Shown here in pieces: positions 33,131 through 41,801 of a DNA stretch of 64,000 nucleotides. Under the pieces are notes generated by a model. It did not search any database. It was not told where the DNA came from and saw nothing but the letters and a program-made list of their open reading frames with translations. The translations under genes and the position numbers were made by a program. The first letter of the stretch is position 1; each line of letters starts with the position of its first letter. Source of the stretch: Gudongella sp034004165 (GTDB taxonomy: Bacteria > Bacillota > Clostridia > Tissierellales > Tissierellaceae); contig JAVEXI010000001.1 in NCBI GenBank assembly GCA_034004165.1, forward strand, positions 19,493 through 83,492, read 5' to 3'.

Positions 33131-33704
33131 CTCAGACTTGCAGGCTATGGCTGTAGCTCCGACTGGGTATCCAAAGGATGAACTTCCAGAGATTGCCTTT
33201 GTAGGTCGCTCAAATGTAGGGAAGTCCTCGTTTATAAATGCCATGTTAAACAGGATTAACCTGGCTAGGACAAGTGGAAAACCAGGAAAGACCAGGACAA
33301 TAAATTTCTATTTAATTAACGAACTGTTTAGATTTGTCGACCTTCCGGGGTATGGCTATGCGCAAGTTTCATTTACAGAAAGGAACCGCTGGAAAGGTAT
33401 AATTGAAAAGTATTTGAAGAATAGAAATAATCTGAAAGTTATATGTCTTATTGTAGATATCAGACATAAACCTTCTGAACAAGATATAGAAATGTACAAG
33501 TGGATTGAGGCATATAACCTGAAAACAATCGTAATTGCAACAAAGGCAGATAAAATCTCTAAAAGTCAGTGGAAAAAGAGTACTGATGAAATCAAAAAAG
33601 CACTTTGTGACAAAATGTGTGATATCGATGTGGTACCATTTTCTTCTTCAAAGAAGATAAACGTCGATGAACTTTGGAAAATGTTTGACGGTTATATTTC
33701 ATGA
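33117..33704 (+). CDS. ysxC: Ribosome biogenesis GTP-binding protein YsxC/EngB
   Basis: 195-residue GTPase for 50S subunit assembly. G1 GRSNVGKSSFINAML, G3 DLPGYGYA, G4 TKADKIS and G5-like PFSSSKK. ATG 33117 lies within the end of lon, as is usual in this cluster. Terminator follows. Confidence 0.96.
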   Translation: MKIISSDLQAMAVAPTGYPKDELPEIAFVGRSNVGKSSFINAMLNRINLARTSGKPGKTRTINFYLINELFRFVDLPGYGYAQVSFTERNRWKGIIEKYLKNRNNLKVICLIVDIRHKPSEQDIEMYKWIEAYNLKTIVIATKADKISKSQWKKSTDEIKKALCDKMCDIDVVPFSSSKKINVDELWKMFDGYIS

Positions 33705-33728
33705 AACTAATAAATAGTAAAAAATAAG

Positions 33729-33756
33729 AAAGGCCAGTATTTACTGGCCTTTCTTT
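33729..33756. terminator. Bidirectional terminator between ysxC and rubredoxin
   Basis: AAAGGCCAGTA (33729-33739) and TACTGGCCTTT (33742-33752) are exact complements around a tight centre, with T-rich sequence on both strands. Confidence 0.85.
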
Positions 33757-33774
33757 AAGTACATAATCTCGTGA

Positions 33775-33933
33775 TTATTCTTTTTCAAACATGTCCTGAC
33801 TTGCGCCGCATACTGGGCAAACCCATTCCTCCGGCAGATCTTCAAATGCCACTCCTGGAGCTATACCTCCATCTGGATCTCCAACTTCAGGATCATAAAC
33901 ATAACCACATGGTCCGCAAACCCATCTGTCCAT
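33775..33933 (-). CDS. rub: Rubredoxin
   Basis: 52-residue iron protein, one Fe held by four Cys in VCGPCGYVYDPEVGDP and WVCPVCGAS, i.e. the two CxxC loops (the first with Pro in place of the usual xx pattern, C6-x2-C9, the second C39-x2-C42). The reading is MDRWVCGPCGYVYD at the start and DMFEKE at the end. Start ATG 33933 with AAAGGAG upstream. It carries electrons to oxygen- and peroxide-reducing enzymes such as the rubrerythrin at 5758. Easily missed because of its size. Confidence 0.96.
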   Translation of the reverse strand: MDRWVCGPCGYVYDPEVGDPDGGIAPGVAFEDLPEEWVCPVCGASQDMFEKE

Positions 33934-33973
33934 TAAGATTCTCCTTTCGCAAGTTATTTTATCGAGTTAACTT

Positions 33974-33982
33974 ATTATACCA
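33974..33982 (-). promoter_or_regulatory. Extended -10 promoter of rubredoxin
   Basis: On the minus strand TGGTATAAT (33982-33974), 40 bases upstream of the rubredoxin start. No clear -35 box. Confidence 0.6.
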
Positions 33983-34080
33983 TATTTTATAAAAATTTAA
34001 ACCTTATTTTTCTAATTGTAAAAAACATATCAATTAAGATTAATAAATGGCAAAATGGGTAAAATACAAGAGAATAGAAA

Positions 34081-34488
34081 ATGGCGGATGTGATGGGCAT
34101 GAATTATTTATATAAAGGATCAGTCAACAGCGATCTGGATACAATCAAATCCTTTATAGAAAAAACAGTTGGAATCTTGAATGGAATAATTAAAGACAGA
34201 GACCTTATGTTTGATGTGAGGGTCATATTAAATGAACTCATAATGAACGGTGCTCTCCACGGAAATGAATGTATACAGTCTAAACACGTCTGCCTGACGT
34301 TAAGAATGAATAGCGACAGACTTATGATAGAGGTTGAAGATGAAGGTGGAGGGATTGATTATGACTTAAGTGATTACAATCCCTATGACCTGAAATCCTG
34401 GGGAAGAGGTCTGGTACTAGTTAACGGTTTGTCAGATGAATTCTACGTTGACAGGAATAAAGTTGTTTCTATAAAAAGAATTGTTTAA
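34081..34488 (+). CDS. RsbW/SpoIIAB-like histidine-kinase-fold ATPase
   Basis: 135-residue GHKL-fold protein of the HATPase_c_2 group (anti-sigma factor serine kinases). N box ELIMNGALHGN, G1 box EDEGGGID and G2 box GRGLVLV are present. Such proteins phosphorylate an anti-anti-sigma partner or bind a sigma factor; neither is encoded nearby, so it is an orphan. The start is uncertain: ATG 34081, 34093 and 34099 are all possible, and none has a strong ribosome site. It is closed by its own terminator. Confidence 0.8.
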   Translation: MADVMGMNYLYKGSVNSDLDTIKSFIEKTVGILNGIIKDRDLMFDVRVILNELIMNGALHGNECIQSKHVCLTLRMNSDRLMIEVEDEGGGIDYDLSDYNPYDLKSWGRGLVLVNGLSDEFYVDRNKVVSIKRIV

Positions 34489-34512
34489 CTCGCCAGATAT
34501 TGTATGAAATAT

Positions 34513-34549
34513 AAAAAGGGTGCCGTAATTAAATAAGGCACCCTTTTTT
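34513..34549 (+). terminator. Terminator after the RsbW-like gene
   Basis: AAAAAGGGTGCC (34513-34524) and GGCACCCTTTTT (34537-34548) with a 12-base loop and a T run. Confidence 0.93.
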
Positions 34550-34566
34550 AGCGCAATTTAGATGTC

Positions 34567-34593
34567 TTTACAAACATGTGATAATAGTATAAT
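34567..34593 (+). promoter_or_regulatory. Probable typA promoter
   Basis: TTTACA (34567-34572) and perfect TATAAT (34588-34593); the spacer of 15 is short. Confidence 0.45.
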
Positions 34594-34647
34594 ATTAACT
34601 GGTTAACAAAGAGAATAACACATATAGAAGGGATCTGTAAGAATATA

Positions 34648-36462
34648 ATGAAAAGAAGCGATATTAGAAACATAGCTATAATAGCACACGTAGACCATGG
34701 CAAGACGACTCTTGTAGATAGTTTACTCAAGCAGTCGGGTATATTTAGAGCAAATCAGCAGGTAGATGACAGAGTTATGGATTCAAACGACATAGAAAGA
34801 GAGCGTGGAATTACTATTCTGGCTAAAAACACAGCCGTGATGTATAAAAATGTAAAGATAAACATAGTAGATACTCCAGGGCATGCTGATTTTGGTGGAG
34901 AGGTTGAAAGGGTTCTTAAAATGGTCAATGGCGTGGTGCTATTGGTAGATGCATTCGAAGGACCTATGCCTCAGACAAAATTTGTTCTTAAAAAGGCACT
35001 TGATTTAAAGCTGCCAGTCATTGTAGCAATAAATAAAATCGACAGACCAGAAGCTAGGCCAGAAGATGTTATTGATGAGATTCTAGATTTATTTATTGAG
35101 TTGGGAGCAGGAAGTGACCAGCTCGATTGCCCATTTGTGTTTACTTCTGCAAAGAAGGGAACTGCATCTTTAGACATTTCAGGGGATGGAGAATCTATGG
35201 AGGTATTATTTGAGACTATTCTCAATTATATTCCTGAACCAGAAGGAGACAACCTTGGCCCAACACAGATGCTCATTTCTACCATCGATTATAATGATTA
35301 TGTAGGAAGAATAGGAATCGGAAAAATTGAAAGAGGAGCTCTTGTATCGGGTCAGGATATTGTAATTGTAAACAAAGCAATACCTGATCGTATTGTAAAG
35401 GCTAAAATTTCAAAACTCTATGAGTTTCAAGGGCTCAACAGAACCGAAGTAGAAACGGCCGGAATAGGAAGTATCGTTGCCATAACTGGGCCTGCCGACA
35501 TAGAGATAGGAGATACGATTTGTGATTTACAAACGCCAGAAGCTATTGATTTTGTAAAGATCTCTGAGCCAACTCTTGCTATGACTTTTTCTGTTAATAA
35601 CAGTCCATTTGCGGGTAGAGAAGGAGATTTTGTCACTTCTAGACAGATTAGAAACAGATTATATAAAGAAGTGCAGACCGATGTAAGCCTTAGGGTTGAG
35701 GATACCGAATCGACAGATGCATTTAAGGTTTCAGGGAGAGGGGAGCTCCATTTATCAGTTCTCATAGAGAATATGAGGAGAGAAGGCTATGAATTTCAAG
35801 TTTCAAAACCTGTAGTGCTCAATAAAACTGTAGACGGAAAAGTACTGGAGCCAATGGAACAGGTAACAGTGGATGTGAATACTGAATATGCTGGTACTGT
35901 AATAGAGAAATTAGGTCAAAGAAAAGGCGAACTCATAAGTATGTCAGAAGCGAACGGCGGTTATGCCAGACTAATTTTCTCAATCCCTGCCAGAGGGCTT
36001 ATTGGCTACAGACAGGAATTTCTCACAGATACCAGAGGCAACGGGATAATGAATACAATTTTTGATGGGTACTCACCATATAAAGGGGATATACCAAGGA
36101 GGAAGACAGGCTCCATAATTGCTTTTGAAACTGGAGAGTCAACAGGCTATGGGTTGTATTCAGCTCAGGAAAGGGGTATTCTCTTTATAGAGCCAGGTAC
36201 CAATGTCTACGAAGGTATGATTGTTGGATCAAATCCAAAGGGTCTGGACATCGAAGTAAATGTAACTAGAAAGAAACAACAGTCAAATGTAAGGGCGTCA
36301 GGATCCGATGATGCACTCAAACTATCTCCTGTAAAGAGAATGTCTTTAGAGGAAGCTTTAGAGTTTATTGAAGATGATGAATTAATTGAAGTTACGCCAA
36401 TCAGCATTAGGATACGCAAAAGAATTCTTAACTCAGGGAAGAGGTATAAGTCGAAGAAGTAG
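34648..36462 (+). CDS. typA: Translational GTPase TypA/BipA
   Basis: 604-residue ribosome-associated GTPase related to EF-G and LepA, needed for ribosome assembly and stress adaptation. G1 AHVDHGKTTLVDSLL, switch I RERGITILAKN, G3 DTPGHADFGGEV, G4 NKIDRPEA, then domains II, III and V and the TypA-specific C-terminal domain (LIFSIPARGLIGYRQEFLTDTRGNGIMN). Full length. Confidence 0.97.
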   Translation: MKRSDIRNIAIIAHVDHGKTTLVDSLLKQSGIFRANQQVDDRVMDSNDIERERGITILAKNTAVMYKNVKINIVDTPGHADFGGEVERVLKMVNGVVLLVDAFEGPMPQTKFVLKKALDLKLPVIVAINKIDRPEARPEDVIDEILDLFIELGAGSDQLDCPFVFTSAKKGTASLDISGDGESMEVLFETILNYIPEPEGDNLGPTQMLISTIDYNDYVGRIGIGKIERGALVSGQDIVIVNKAIPDRIVKAKISKLYEFQGLNRTEVETAGIGSIVAITGPADIEIGDTICDLQTPEAIDFVKISEPTLAMTFSVNNSPFAGREGDFVTSRQIRNRLYKEVQTDVSLRVEDTESTDAFKVSGRGELHLSVLIENMRREGYEFQVSKPVVLNKTVDGKVLEPMEQVTVDVNTEYAGTVIEKLGQRKGELISMSEANGGYARLIFSIPARGLIGYRQEFLTDTRGNGIMNTIFDGYSPYKGDIPRRKTGSIIAFETGESTGYGLYSAQERGILFIEPGTNVYEGMIVGSNPKGLDIEVNVTRKKQQSNVRASGSDDALKLSPVKRMSLEEALEFIEDDELIEVTPISIRIRKRILNSGKRYKSKK

Positions 36463-36483
36463 TTGTAGTCAAGGGGTGATATT

Positions 36484-37941
36484 GTGAAGTATATTCTGTC
36501 AAATTATATGCTAATAATAGGAAATCTTATCTGGATTAACATCCTATTTGCTATCGCCCTTGTTTTCTTTGAACGCAGAAATCCTACTTCAACCTGGCTT
36601 TGGTTAATGGTGTTGGTTTTTTTGCCTGGCTTGGGTTTTATACTATATTTATTTATCGGACAGGACATGTCAAAGAAAAAAATGTTTAAATTAAAAAGCG
36701 AAGAAGATGATTGTTTTGACATACTTGTATCCGACCAGGAAAAGAATCTTACGACACGGGAATTTTTAAAGAATAATCCTGAATATAAAAGATACGATGA
36801 TATTGTAAAACTTAACCTGATGGGTAGTAAAGCTGTTTACACAGTGGACAATGACATAGAGCTATTCTTTAGTGGTGAAGATAAATTTGCAGCTCTCTTA
36901 GATAGTATAAGTAAAGCTGAAAAATATATCCACATTGAGTACTATATATTCCATAGTGATGGAATAGGGAGCAAAGTACTGGAAGCTCTCACTGAGGGCG
37001 CTAAAAGAGGCGTTGAGGTAAAATTGCTTCTTGACGGTATGGGCAGTAGGAGGATTTCAAGGGCTTCTCTTAAAAGGCTCAGAGATGCCGGAGGCGAAAC
37101 AGCATTTTTTTTCCCGCCGTTTATCCCTGTCATAAATGTTAGAATAAATTACAGAAATCACAGGAAGATTTGTATTATCGATGGTAAAGAAGCTTATTTA
37201 GGAGGCTTTAATATCGGAGATGAATATTTAGGGCTTTCAAAGAAGTTTAAGAACTGGAGAGATACGCATTTGAAGATCAGAGGGTCAGCAATAAGTGCCC
37301 TTCAATGGCAATTCTTTCTGGATTGGAGATTTGCAACAAATATGGAGATGAAAGGCTGTCAAAGTTACGTAGGTCTGGAGCTAGATGAAGAAAAAGTAGG
37401 TGCTCAGATTGTAAGTAGTGGGCCGGACTCTAAGTGGCCAGGAATTAAAGATGGTTATTTGAAAATGATTGCCAATGCAGAGAAAAAACTGTTCATAGAA
37501 ACGCCGTATTTCATACCAGATGACAGTATATATGAAGCATTAAAAATCGCAGGACTTTCAGGGCTTGACGTCAGAGTTATGATACCAAATAAGCCTGATC
37601 ATCCATTTGTGTACTGGGCAAGCTTAAGTTACATAGGAGAACTTCTGGAAGCAGGAGTTAAGTTTTATACTTATGAAAGAGGATTTCTTCATTCCAAAGT
37701 TCTAATAATGGATGATTTGGTTTCTTCAGTTGGAACTGCAAATTTAGACATCAGGAGTTTCAAGCTTAACTTTGAAGTAAATGCTTTCATTTACGATAAA
37801 GAAATTAATTCTAAACTGACTAATAGGTTTTTGGGAGATCTTGCAAATTGTAGGGAAATTACTCTGGACGGATATAATAATAGGTCAAGAATTATTAAAA
37901 TAAAAGAATCTATATCCAGGCTACTATCGCCTATTCTATAA
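36484..37941 (+). CDS. cls: Cardiolipin synthase (phospholipase D family)
   Basis: 485 residues. Two N-terminal membrane helices (about 7-27 and 37-57), then two PLD motifs: HRKICIIDGKEAYLGG (about 225) and HSKVLIMDDLVSSVGTAN (about 405). It transfers a phosphatidyl group between two phosphatidylglycerols. Start GTG preceded by AAGGGGTGA. Confidence 0.95.
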   Translation: MKYILSNYMLIIGNLIWINILFAIALVFFERRNPTSTWLWLMVLVFLPGLGFILYLFIGQDMSKKKMFKLKSEEDDCFDILVSDQEKNLTTREFLKNNPEYKRYDDIVKLNLMGSKAVYTVDNDIELFFSGEDKFAALLDSISKAEKYIHIEYYIFHSDGIGSKVLEALTEGAKRGVEVKLLLDGMGSRRISRASLKRLRDAGGETAFFFPPFIPVINVRINYRNHRKICIIDGKEAYLGGFNIGDEYLGLSKKFKNWRDTHLKIRGSAISALQWQFFLDWRFATNMEMKGCQSYVGLELDEEKVGAQIVSSGPDSKWPGIKDGYLKMIANAEKKLFIETPYFIPDDSIYEALKIAGLSGLDVRVMIPNKPDHPFVYWASLSYIGELLEAGVKFYTYERGFLHSKVLIMDDLVSSVGTANLDIRSFKLNFEVNAFIYDKEINSKLTNRFLGDLANCREITLDGYNNRSRIIKIKESISRLLSPIL

Positions 37942-37959
37942 GAAAAGGGAGGAATTGCA

Positions 37960-38781
37960 GTGAAATCAGAGGCCACAATGAAAAAATATGTGTGTAACGG
38001 CAAGGTATTTGATACTGAGGATACAAGTGTTTTTGAGAAGATTTCTGGTTCTCCAATATACGAAGTCGTGAGGGTTGTTGGTGGGAAACCCATCTTCCTA
38101 GAAGACCATCTTGAGAGAATGTTCAAATCTGGACATCTTATAGGATATGATATTGGATTTACAGAAGAAGAAATTAGTGAATTTGCCAACATTTGTATAA
38201 AAGAGAACGAGATTAAAGACAATAATATAAAATTTATCTCCGTTGAAGATGACTATGGTGAAAAATTAATGATTGTCCTCGCTTCTGAGAGTTTCTACCC
38301 ACCATCCAGTTATTACGAAGAAGGCATCAGGACTGTAATTTTAGAGCATGAAAGAGATAATCCAAACGTAAAAATACAGCATGGGGATTATAAAGAAAAG
38401 GTAAAAAAAGCTATTGAAAGCACAGGCTCTTTTGAAGTTCTCCTTAAGAATTCTCATGGATACATACTTGAAGGAAGCAGATCAAATCTATTTTACATTC
38501 TTGAGGGGAAAATATTCACAGCTCCAAGCAGTGATGTCTTATTGGGGATAACGAGACGACATATTATTAAATTATGCATGGATCTGGGGTATTCATTTGA
38601 AGAAAGAAAGCTTCATGTAGATGAGCTTAAAGATGTACAGGCCCTGTTTATTTCTGGCACAAGTGTAGGTATTTTACCTGTTTCCTTAGTAGATAACCTG
38701 GAAATACCATCTGCTTCAAATGGGATAATTGAGAAACTTCTTAAAGCATATGATGAAATGATACACAAAACCCTTGAATAA
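37960..38781 (+). CDS. Class IV PLP aminotransferase (branched-chain/D-amino acid/ADC lyase family)
   Basis: 273 residues with YEVVRVVGGKPIFLEDHLERM, likely PLP lysine in HGDYKEKVKKA, and LLKNSHGYILEGSRSNLFYILEGKIFTAP, the family signature. Class IV holds branched-chain aminotransferase, D-alanine aminotransferase and aminodeoxychorismate lyase; the short length and sequence do not settle which. GTG 37960 is 7 bases after GGAGG. The stop codon lies inside the terminator hairpin. Confidence 0.85.
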   Translation: MKSEATMKKYVCNGKVFDTEDTSVFEKISGSPIYEVVRVVGGKPIFLEDHLERMFKSGHLIGYDIGFTEEEISEFANICIKENEIKDNNIKFISVEDDYGEKLMIVLASESFYPPSSYYEEGIRTVILEHERDNPNVKIQHGDYKEKVKKAIESTGSFEVLLKNSHGYILEGSRSNLFYILEGKIFTAPSSDVLLGITRRHIIKLCMDLGYSFEERKLHVDELKDVQALFISGTSVGILPVSLVDNLEIPSASNGIIEKLLKAYDEMIHKTLE

Positions 38782-38792
38782 CCAAGGGTTTT
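38767..38792. terminator. Bidirectional terminator overlapping a stop codon
   Basis: AAAACCCTTG (38767-38776) and CAAGGGTTTT (38783-38792) with a 6-base loop that contains the aminotransferase TAA. It also faces the convergent pepT gene. Confidence 0.85.
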
Positions 38793-38807
38793 ATAGTATT
38801 TAAAGAT

Positions 38808-40028
38808 TTATTTAGAGATTAATTTCGCAATTTCCACTATAGTCTGTACTGCCATCTCCATTTCTTCGATTACGGCAAATTCATACTTCCCATGAAAGTT
38901 GTAGCCACCAGTAAAGAGATTCGGACATGGAAGTCCCATAAAGGAGAGTTTTGATCCGTCTGTACCACCTCTTACGGGCTTAATGTCAGGTTTTATACCG
39001 ATATTTCCCATCGCCTGCTGTGCTAGTTCAACGATATGATAAACTGGCAATATCTTCTCTTTCATATTGTAATATGAGTCTTTCATTTCTAAATTTGCAA
39101 CCTGGCCGTATTTGACGTTTATATAATCAACAGCAAGGGAAAGCATAGTTTTTTTCTTTTCGAATTCCTTGCTAAAATGGTCTCTGATTATATAGCTCAT
39201 TTCAGTTTTCTCGACGGTACCTTTAAAATCCATTAGATGATAAAAACCTTCATAGCCTTCAGTATACTCAGGTTTATCAAACTCTGGCAGCATTGAATCC
39301 AGCTCTTTTGCAATGTGTATTGAGTTTATCATTTTATTTTTAGCTGTACCTGGATGCACATTTCGGCCTTCAATGGTAATTTTTGCTGATGCAGCATTAA
39401 AAGTTTCGTATTCAAGTTCACCTACAGGACCTCCATCAACTGTATATGCCCAATCTGCACCAAAATGATTTACATCAAAGTAATCTGCGCCTCTTCCGAT
39501 TTCTTCATCAGGAGTGAATCCAATTTTAATGGTACCGTGCTCTATTTCGGGATTATTTAGAAGATACTCTGCTGCAGTAATAATCTCTGCTATCCCAGCT
39601 TTATTATCTGCGCCAAGTAATGTTGTTCCATCGGTTGTTATTATGGACTTTCCAATTAACAAAGATAACTCTGGGAAGTCTTCAGGGGAAAGCACTATAC
39701 CAAGTTCATCGTTAAGAACTATATTTCTTCCATCGTAGTTATTATGGATTACAGGATTAACATTTTTCCCCGACATATCAGGACTTGTATCCATATGGGC
39801 TATGAAACCTATAACCGGAAGTGTTCTATTCGAATTAGATGGAATTGTTGCGGTCAGATAGCCATTAGAATCCAAGTTGACGTCATGGAAGCCCAGGTCA
39901 GTCATTTCATTTTTGAGAAAATTTGCTAGATCCATCTGGCCGGCTGTACTGGGGACTGTCGTCGAGCTTTCATCAGATGTAGTTTCAAATTGCACATAAC
40001 TTAAAAATCTTTTAACAACAGTATTCAT
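38808..40028 (-). CDS. pepT: Peptidase T (tripeptidase)
   Basis: 406-residue cytosolic dizinc aminotripeptidase of the M20 family. Zinc-site motifs GFIAHMDTSPDMSGKNVNP, LLGADNKAGIAE, FTPDEEIGRGAD, VDGGPVGELEYE and the C-terminal FTGGYNFHGKYEF. A peptide-degrading enzyme fits amino acid fermentation. ATG with GAGGAGG upstream. Confidence 0.96.
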   Translation of the reverse strand: MNTVVKRFLSYVQFETTSDESSTTVPSTAGQMDLANFLKNEMTDLGFHDVNLDSNGYLTATIPSNSNRTLPVIGFIAHMDTSPDMSGKNVNPVIHNNYDGRNIVLNDELGIVLSPEDFPELSLLIGKSIITTDGTTLLGADNKAGIAEIITAAEYLLNNPEIEHGTIKIGFTPDEEIGRGADYFDVNHFGADWAYTVDGGPVGELEYETFNAASAKITIEGRNVHPGTAKNKMINSIHIAKELDSMLPEFDKPEYTEGYEGFYHLMDFKGTVEKTEMSYIIRDHFSKEFEKKKTMLSLAVDYINVKYGQVANLEMKDSYYNMKEKILPVYHIVELAQQAMGNIGIKPDIKPVRGGTDGSKLSFMGLPCPNLFTGGYNFHGKYEFAVIEEMEMAVQTIVEIAKLISK

Positions 40029-40128
40029 TTATATCCTCCTCAAAGTATTGTATATATCAATTGTACATCTTTTTGGAATTATTTACCCAAAAATTTGCGG
40101 TAACAAATAACTATCGATAAGGCTGTTA

Positions 40129-40137
40129 TGCTATAAT
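40129..40137 (+). promoter_or_regulatory. Extended -10 promoter of the second degV
   Basis: TGCTATAAT (TG-N-TATAAT), 40 bases before the DegV start. Confidence 0.6.
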
Positions 40138-40176
40138 GATATAAAATGAGTATTAAACACACAAGGAGGAAACCTT

Positions 40177-41046
40177 ATGACTATAAAAATTATTACTGAC
40201 AGCTGTTGCGACCTTTCTGCTGAATTAGTTGAGCAGTTGGAAATAGAGGTTATTCCTGTTCTGGTTGTAAATGGCGATAAAGAATACAGAGACTACATAG
40301 ATATACAACCCAAAACTGTCTACGATGGGATGAGAAAAGGCAAAATTTTTAAAACTGCACAAATTACTCCAATTATATTTGAGGAGTACTTTAAAAAATA
40401 TGCAAAAGAGCAAACTCCTGCTATATATCTCGGCTTTTCATCCCAGTTATCTTCAACATTTCAATCGTCTATATTGGCTAAGAGAAGCCTGCTTGAAAAA
40501 TATCCTGACTTGGATATAGAAGTGATAGATACAAAGGCTGCCTCAGGAGGGCTTGGATTGATTGTATATGAAGTTGCCAGAGCAGCTCAAAATGGAGCGA
40601 CAAAAGAGGAATTACTTAAATTGATTGAGCATTACATCGACAATATGGATCACATAGTAACGGTGGATGACATCGAATATTTATACAGAGGTGGCAGGGT
40701 TTCAAGGACTACTGCAGTTCTTGGGGGGATGCTTAATATTAAACCTATACTTGAGATGAACCAAGGCAAACTCATACCTATTGATAAAGTAAGAGGAAGA
40801 GCCAAAGCTTTGAAGAGAATGTTGGAGCTAATGGAAGAAAGAAACATTGACGATAATTTTAAGGATAGAACAATATTCATTTATCACGGAGACGACATCA
40901 AAAATGCAGAAAAATTAAGAGATATGGTAATTGAAAAATACGATGTTAAAGAAATTAAAACAGGAGTGATAGGAGCAGTAATAGGAGCACATTCCGGACC
41001 AGGTACACTTTGTATTTTTTATTCTAAGAAGAATGAAAAGCCATAA
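40177..41046 (+). CDS. DegV family fatty acid-binding protein (second copy)
   Basis: 289 residues: IKIITDSCCDLSAELVEQ, YLGFSSQLSSTFQS, IDTKAASGGLGLIVYEVA, YRGGRVSRTTAVLGGMLNIKPIL and GAVIGAHSGPGTLCIFY. It belongs to a different DegV subgroup from 26414-27247. The role is fatty acid binding, perhaps for a FakA-type kinase elsewhere. Start ATG after AAGGAGG. The HAD gene follows 29 bases downstream. Confidence 0.92.
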   Translation: MTIKIITDSCCDLSAELVEQLEIEVIPVLVVNGDKEYRDYIDIQPKTVYDGMRKGKIFKTAQITPIIFEEYFKKYAKEQTPAIYLGFSSQLSSTFQSSILAKRSLLEKYPDLDIEVIDTKAASGGLGLIVYEVARAAQNGATKEELLKLIEHYIDNMDHIVTVDDIEYLYRGGRVSRTTAVLGGMLNIKPILEMNQGKLIPIDKVRGRAKALKRMLELMEERNIDDNFKDRTIFIYHGDDIKNAEKLRDMVIEKYDVKEIKTGVIGAVIGAHSGPGTLCIFYSKKNEKP

Positions 41047-41075
41047 ATAGACAGCATATATTGGGAGATGATTAA

Positions 41076-41801
41076 ATGGGAAATATTGCCGCATTTTTCG
41101 ACATAGATGGCACGATATTTAGAAATTCACTTATGATAGAACATTTTCGAAAACTAATTAGCTTTGAGATAATCGATCCTGAGGTTTGGTACACAAAAGT
41201 CAAAAGAGCTTACGATGAATGGGAAAAGAGATATGGTGATTTTGAAGAATACTTGGAGGTTCTAGCAGGTGTATATCTGCAAGAACTTAAAGGCGTCAAG
41301 AGAGAACATATAGATTATGTTGCTAACCACGTCATAGAAACCAACTGGGATATGGTCTACAAGTATTCAAGAAATCAAATTGAGTGGCATAAGAAAATGG
41401 GTCATAAAGTATTCTTTATATCAGGCAGTCCCGACTTTTTAGTTTCCAGAATGGCAGAAAAATATGGAGCTACTGAATATAGGGGCACTATATATTATGT
41501 AGATGAGGACAATAGGTTTACAGGTAAAATACTAAAAATGTGGGATTCAGAAAGTAAGAAGAAAGTGATTGACGAAATCATTTCTCAATACGATGTAGAT
41601 CTTGATAGAAGCTTTGCGTACGGAGATACTTCAGGAGACCTTTCTATGCTTCGGAGAATGGGAAATCCTGTTGCAATAAATCCCAACAGAGAGCTGTTGA
41701 TGGAAATAAAAAGTGACCCTCAGCTTTATTCGAGAATCACTATCATAGTTGAAAGAAAAAATGTTATTTATAAATGTGATCCTGACGTAGAGATACTGTA
41801 G
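41076..41801 (+). CDS. HAD-IB family phosphatase (SerB-like)
   Basis: 241 residues with motif I FFDIDGTIFRNS (nucleophile Asp), motif II FISGSPDF and motif III GDTSGDLSMLRRMGNPVAINPN. The subfamily includes phosphoserine phosphatases and lysophosphatidate-type phosphatases; substrate unknown. Its TAG stop directly abuts the stop of the convergent helicase gene, with no spacer. Confidence 0.88.
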   Translation: MGNIAAFFDIDGTIFRNSLMIEHFRKLISFEIIDPEVWYTKVKRAYDEWEKRYGDFEEYLEVLAGVYLQELKGVKREHIDYVANHVIETNWDMVYKYSRNQIEWHKKMGHKVFFISGSPDFLVSRMAEKYGATEYRGTIYYVDEDNRFTGKILKMWDSESKKKVIDEIISQYDVDLDRSFAYGDTSGDLSMLRRMGNPVAINPNRELLMEIKSDPQLYSRITIIVERKNVIYKCDPDVEIL

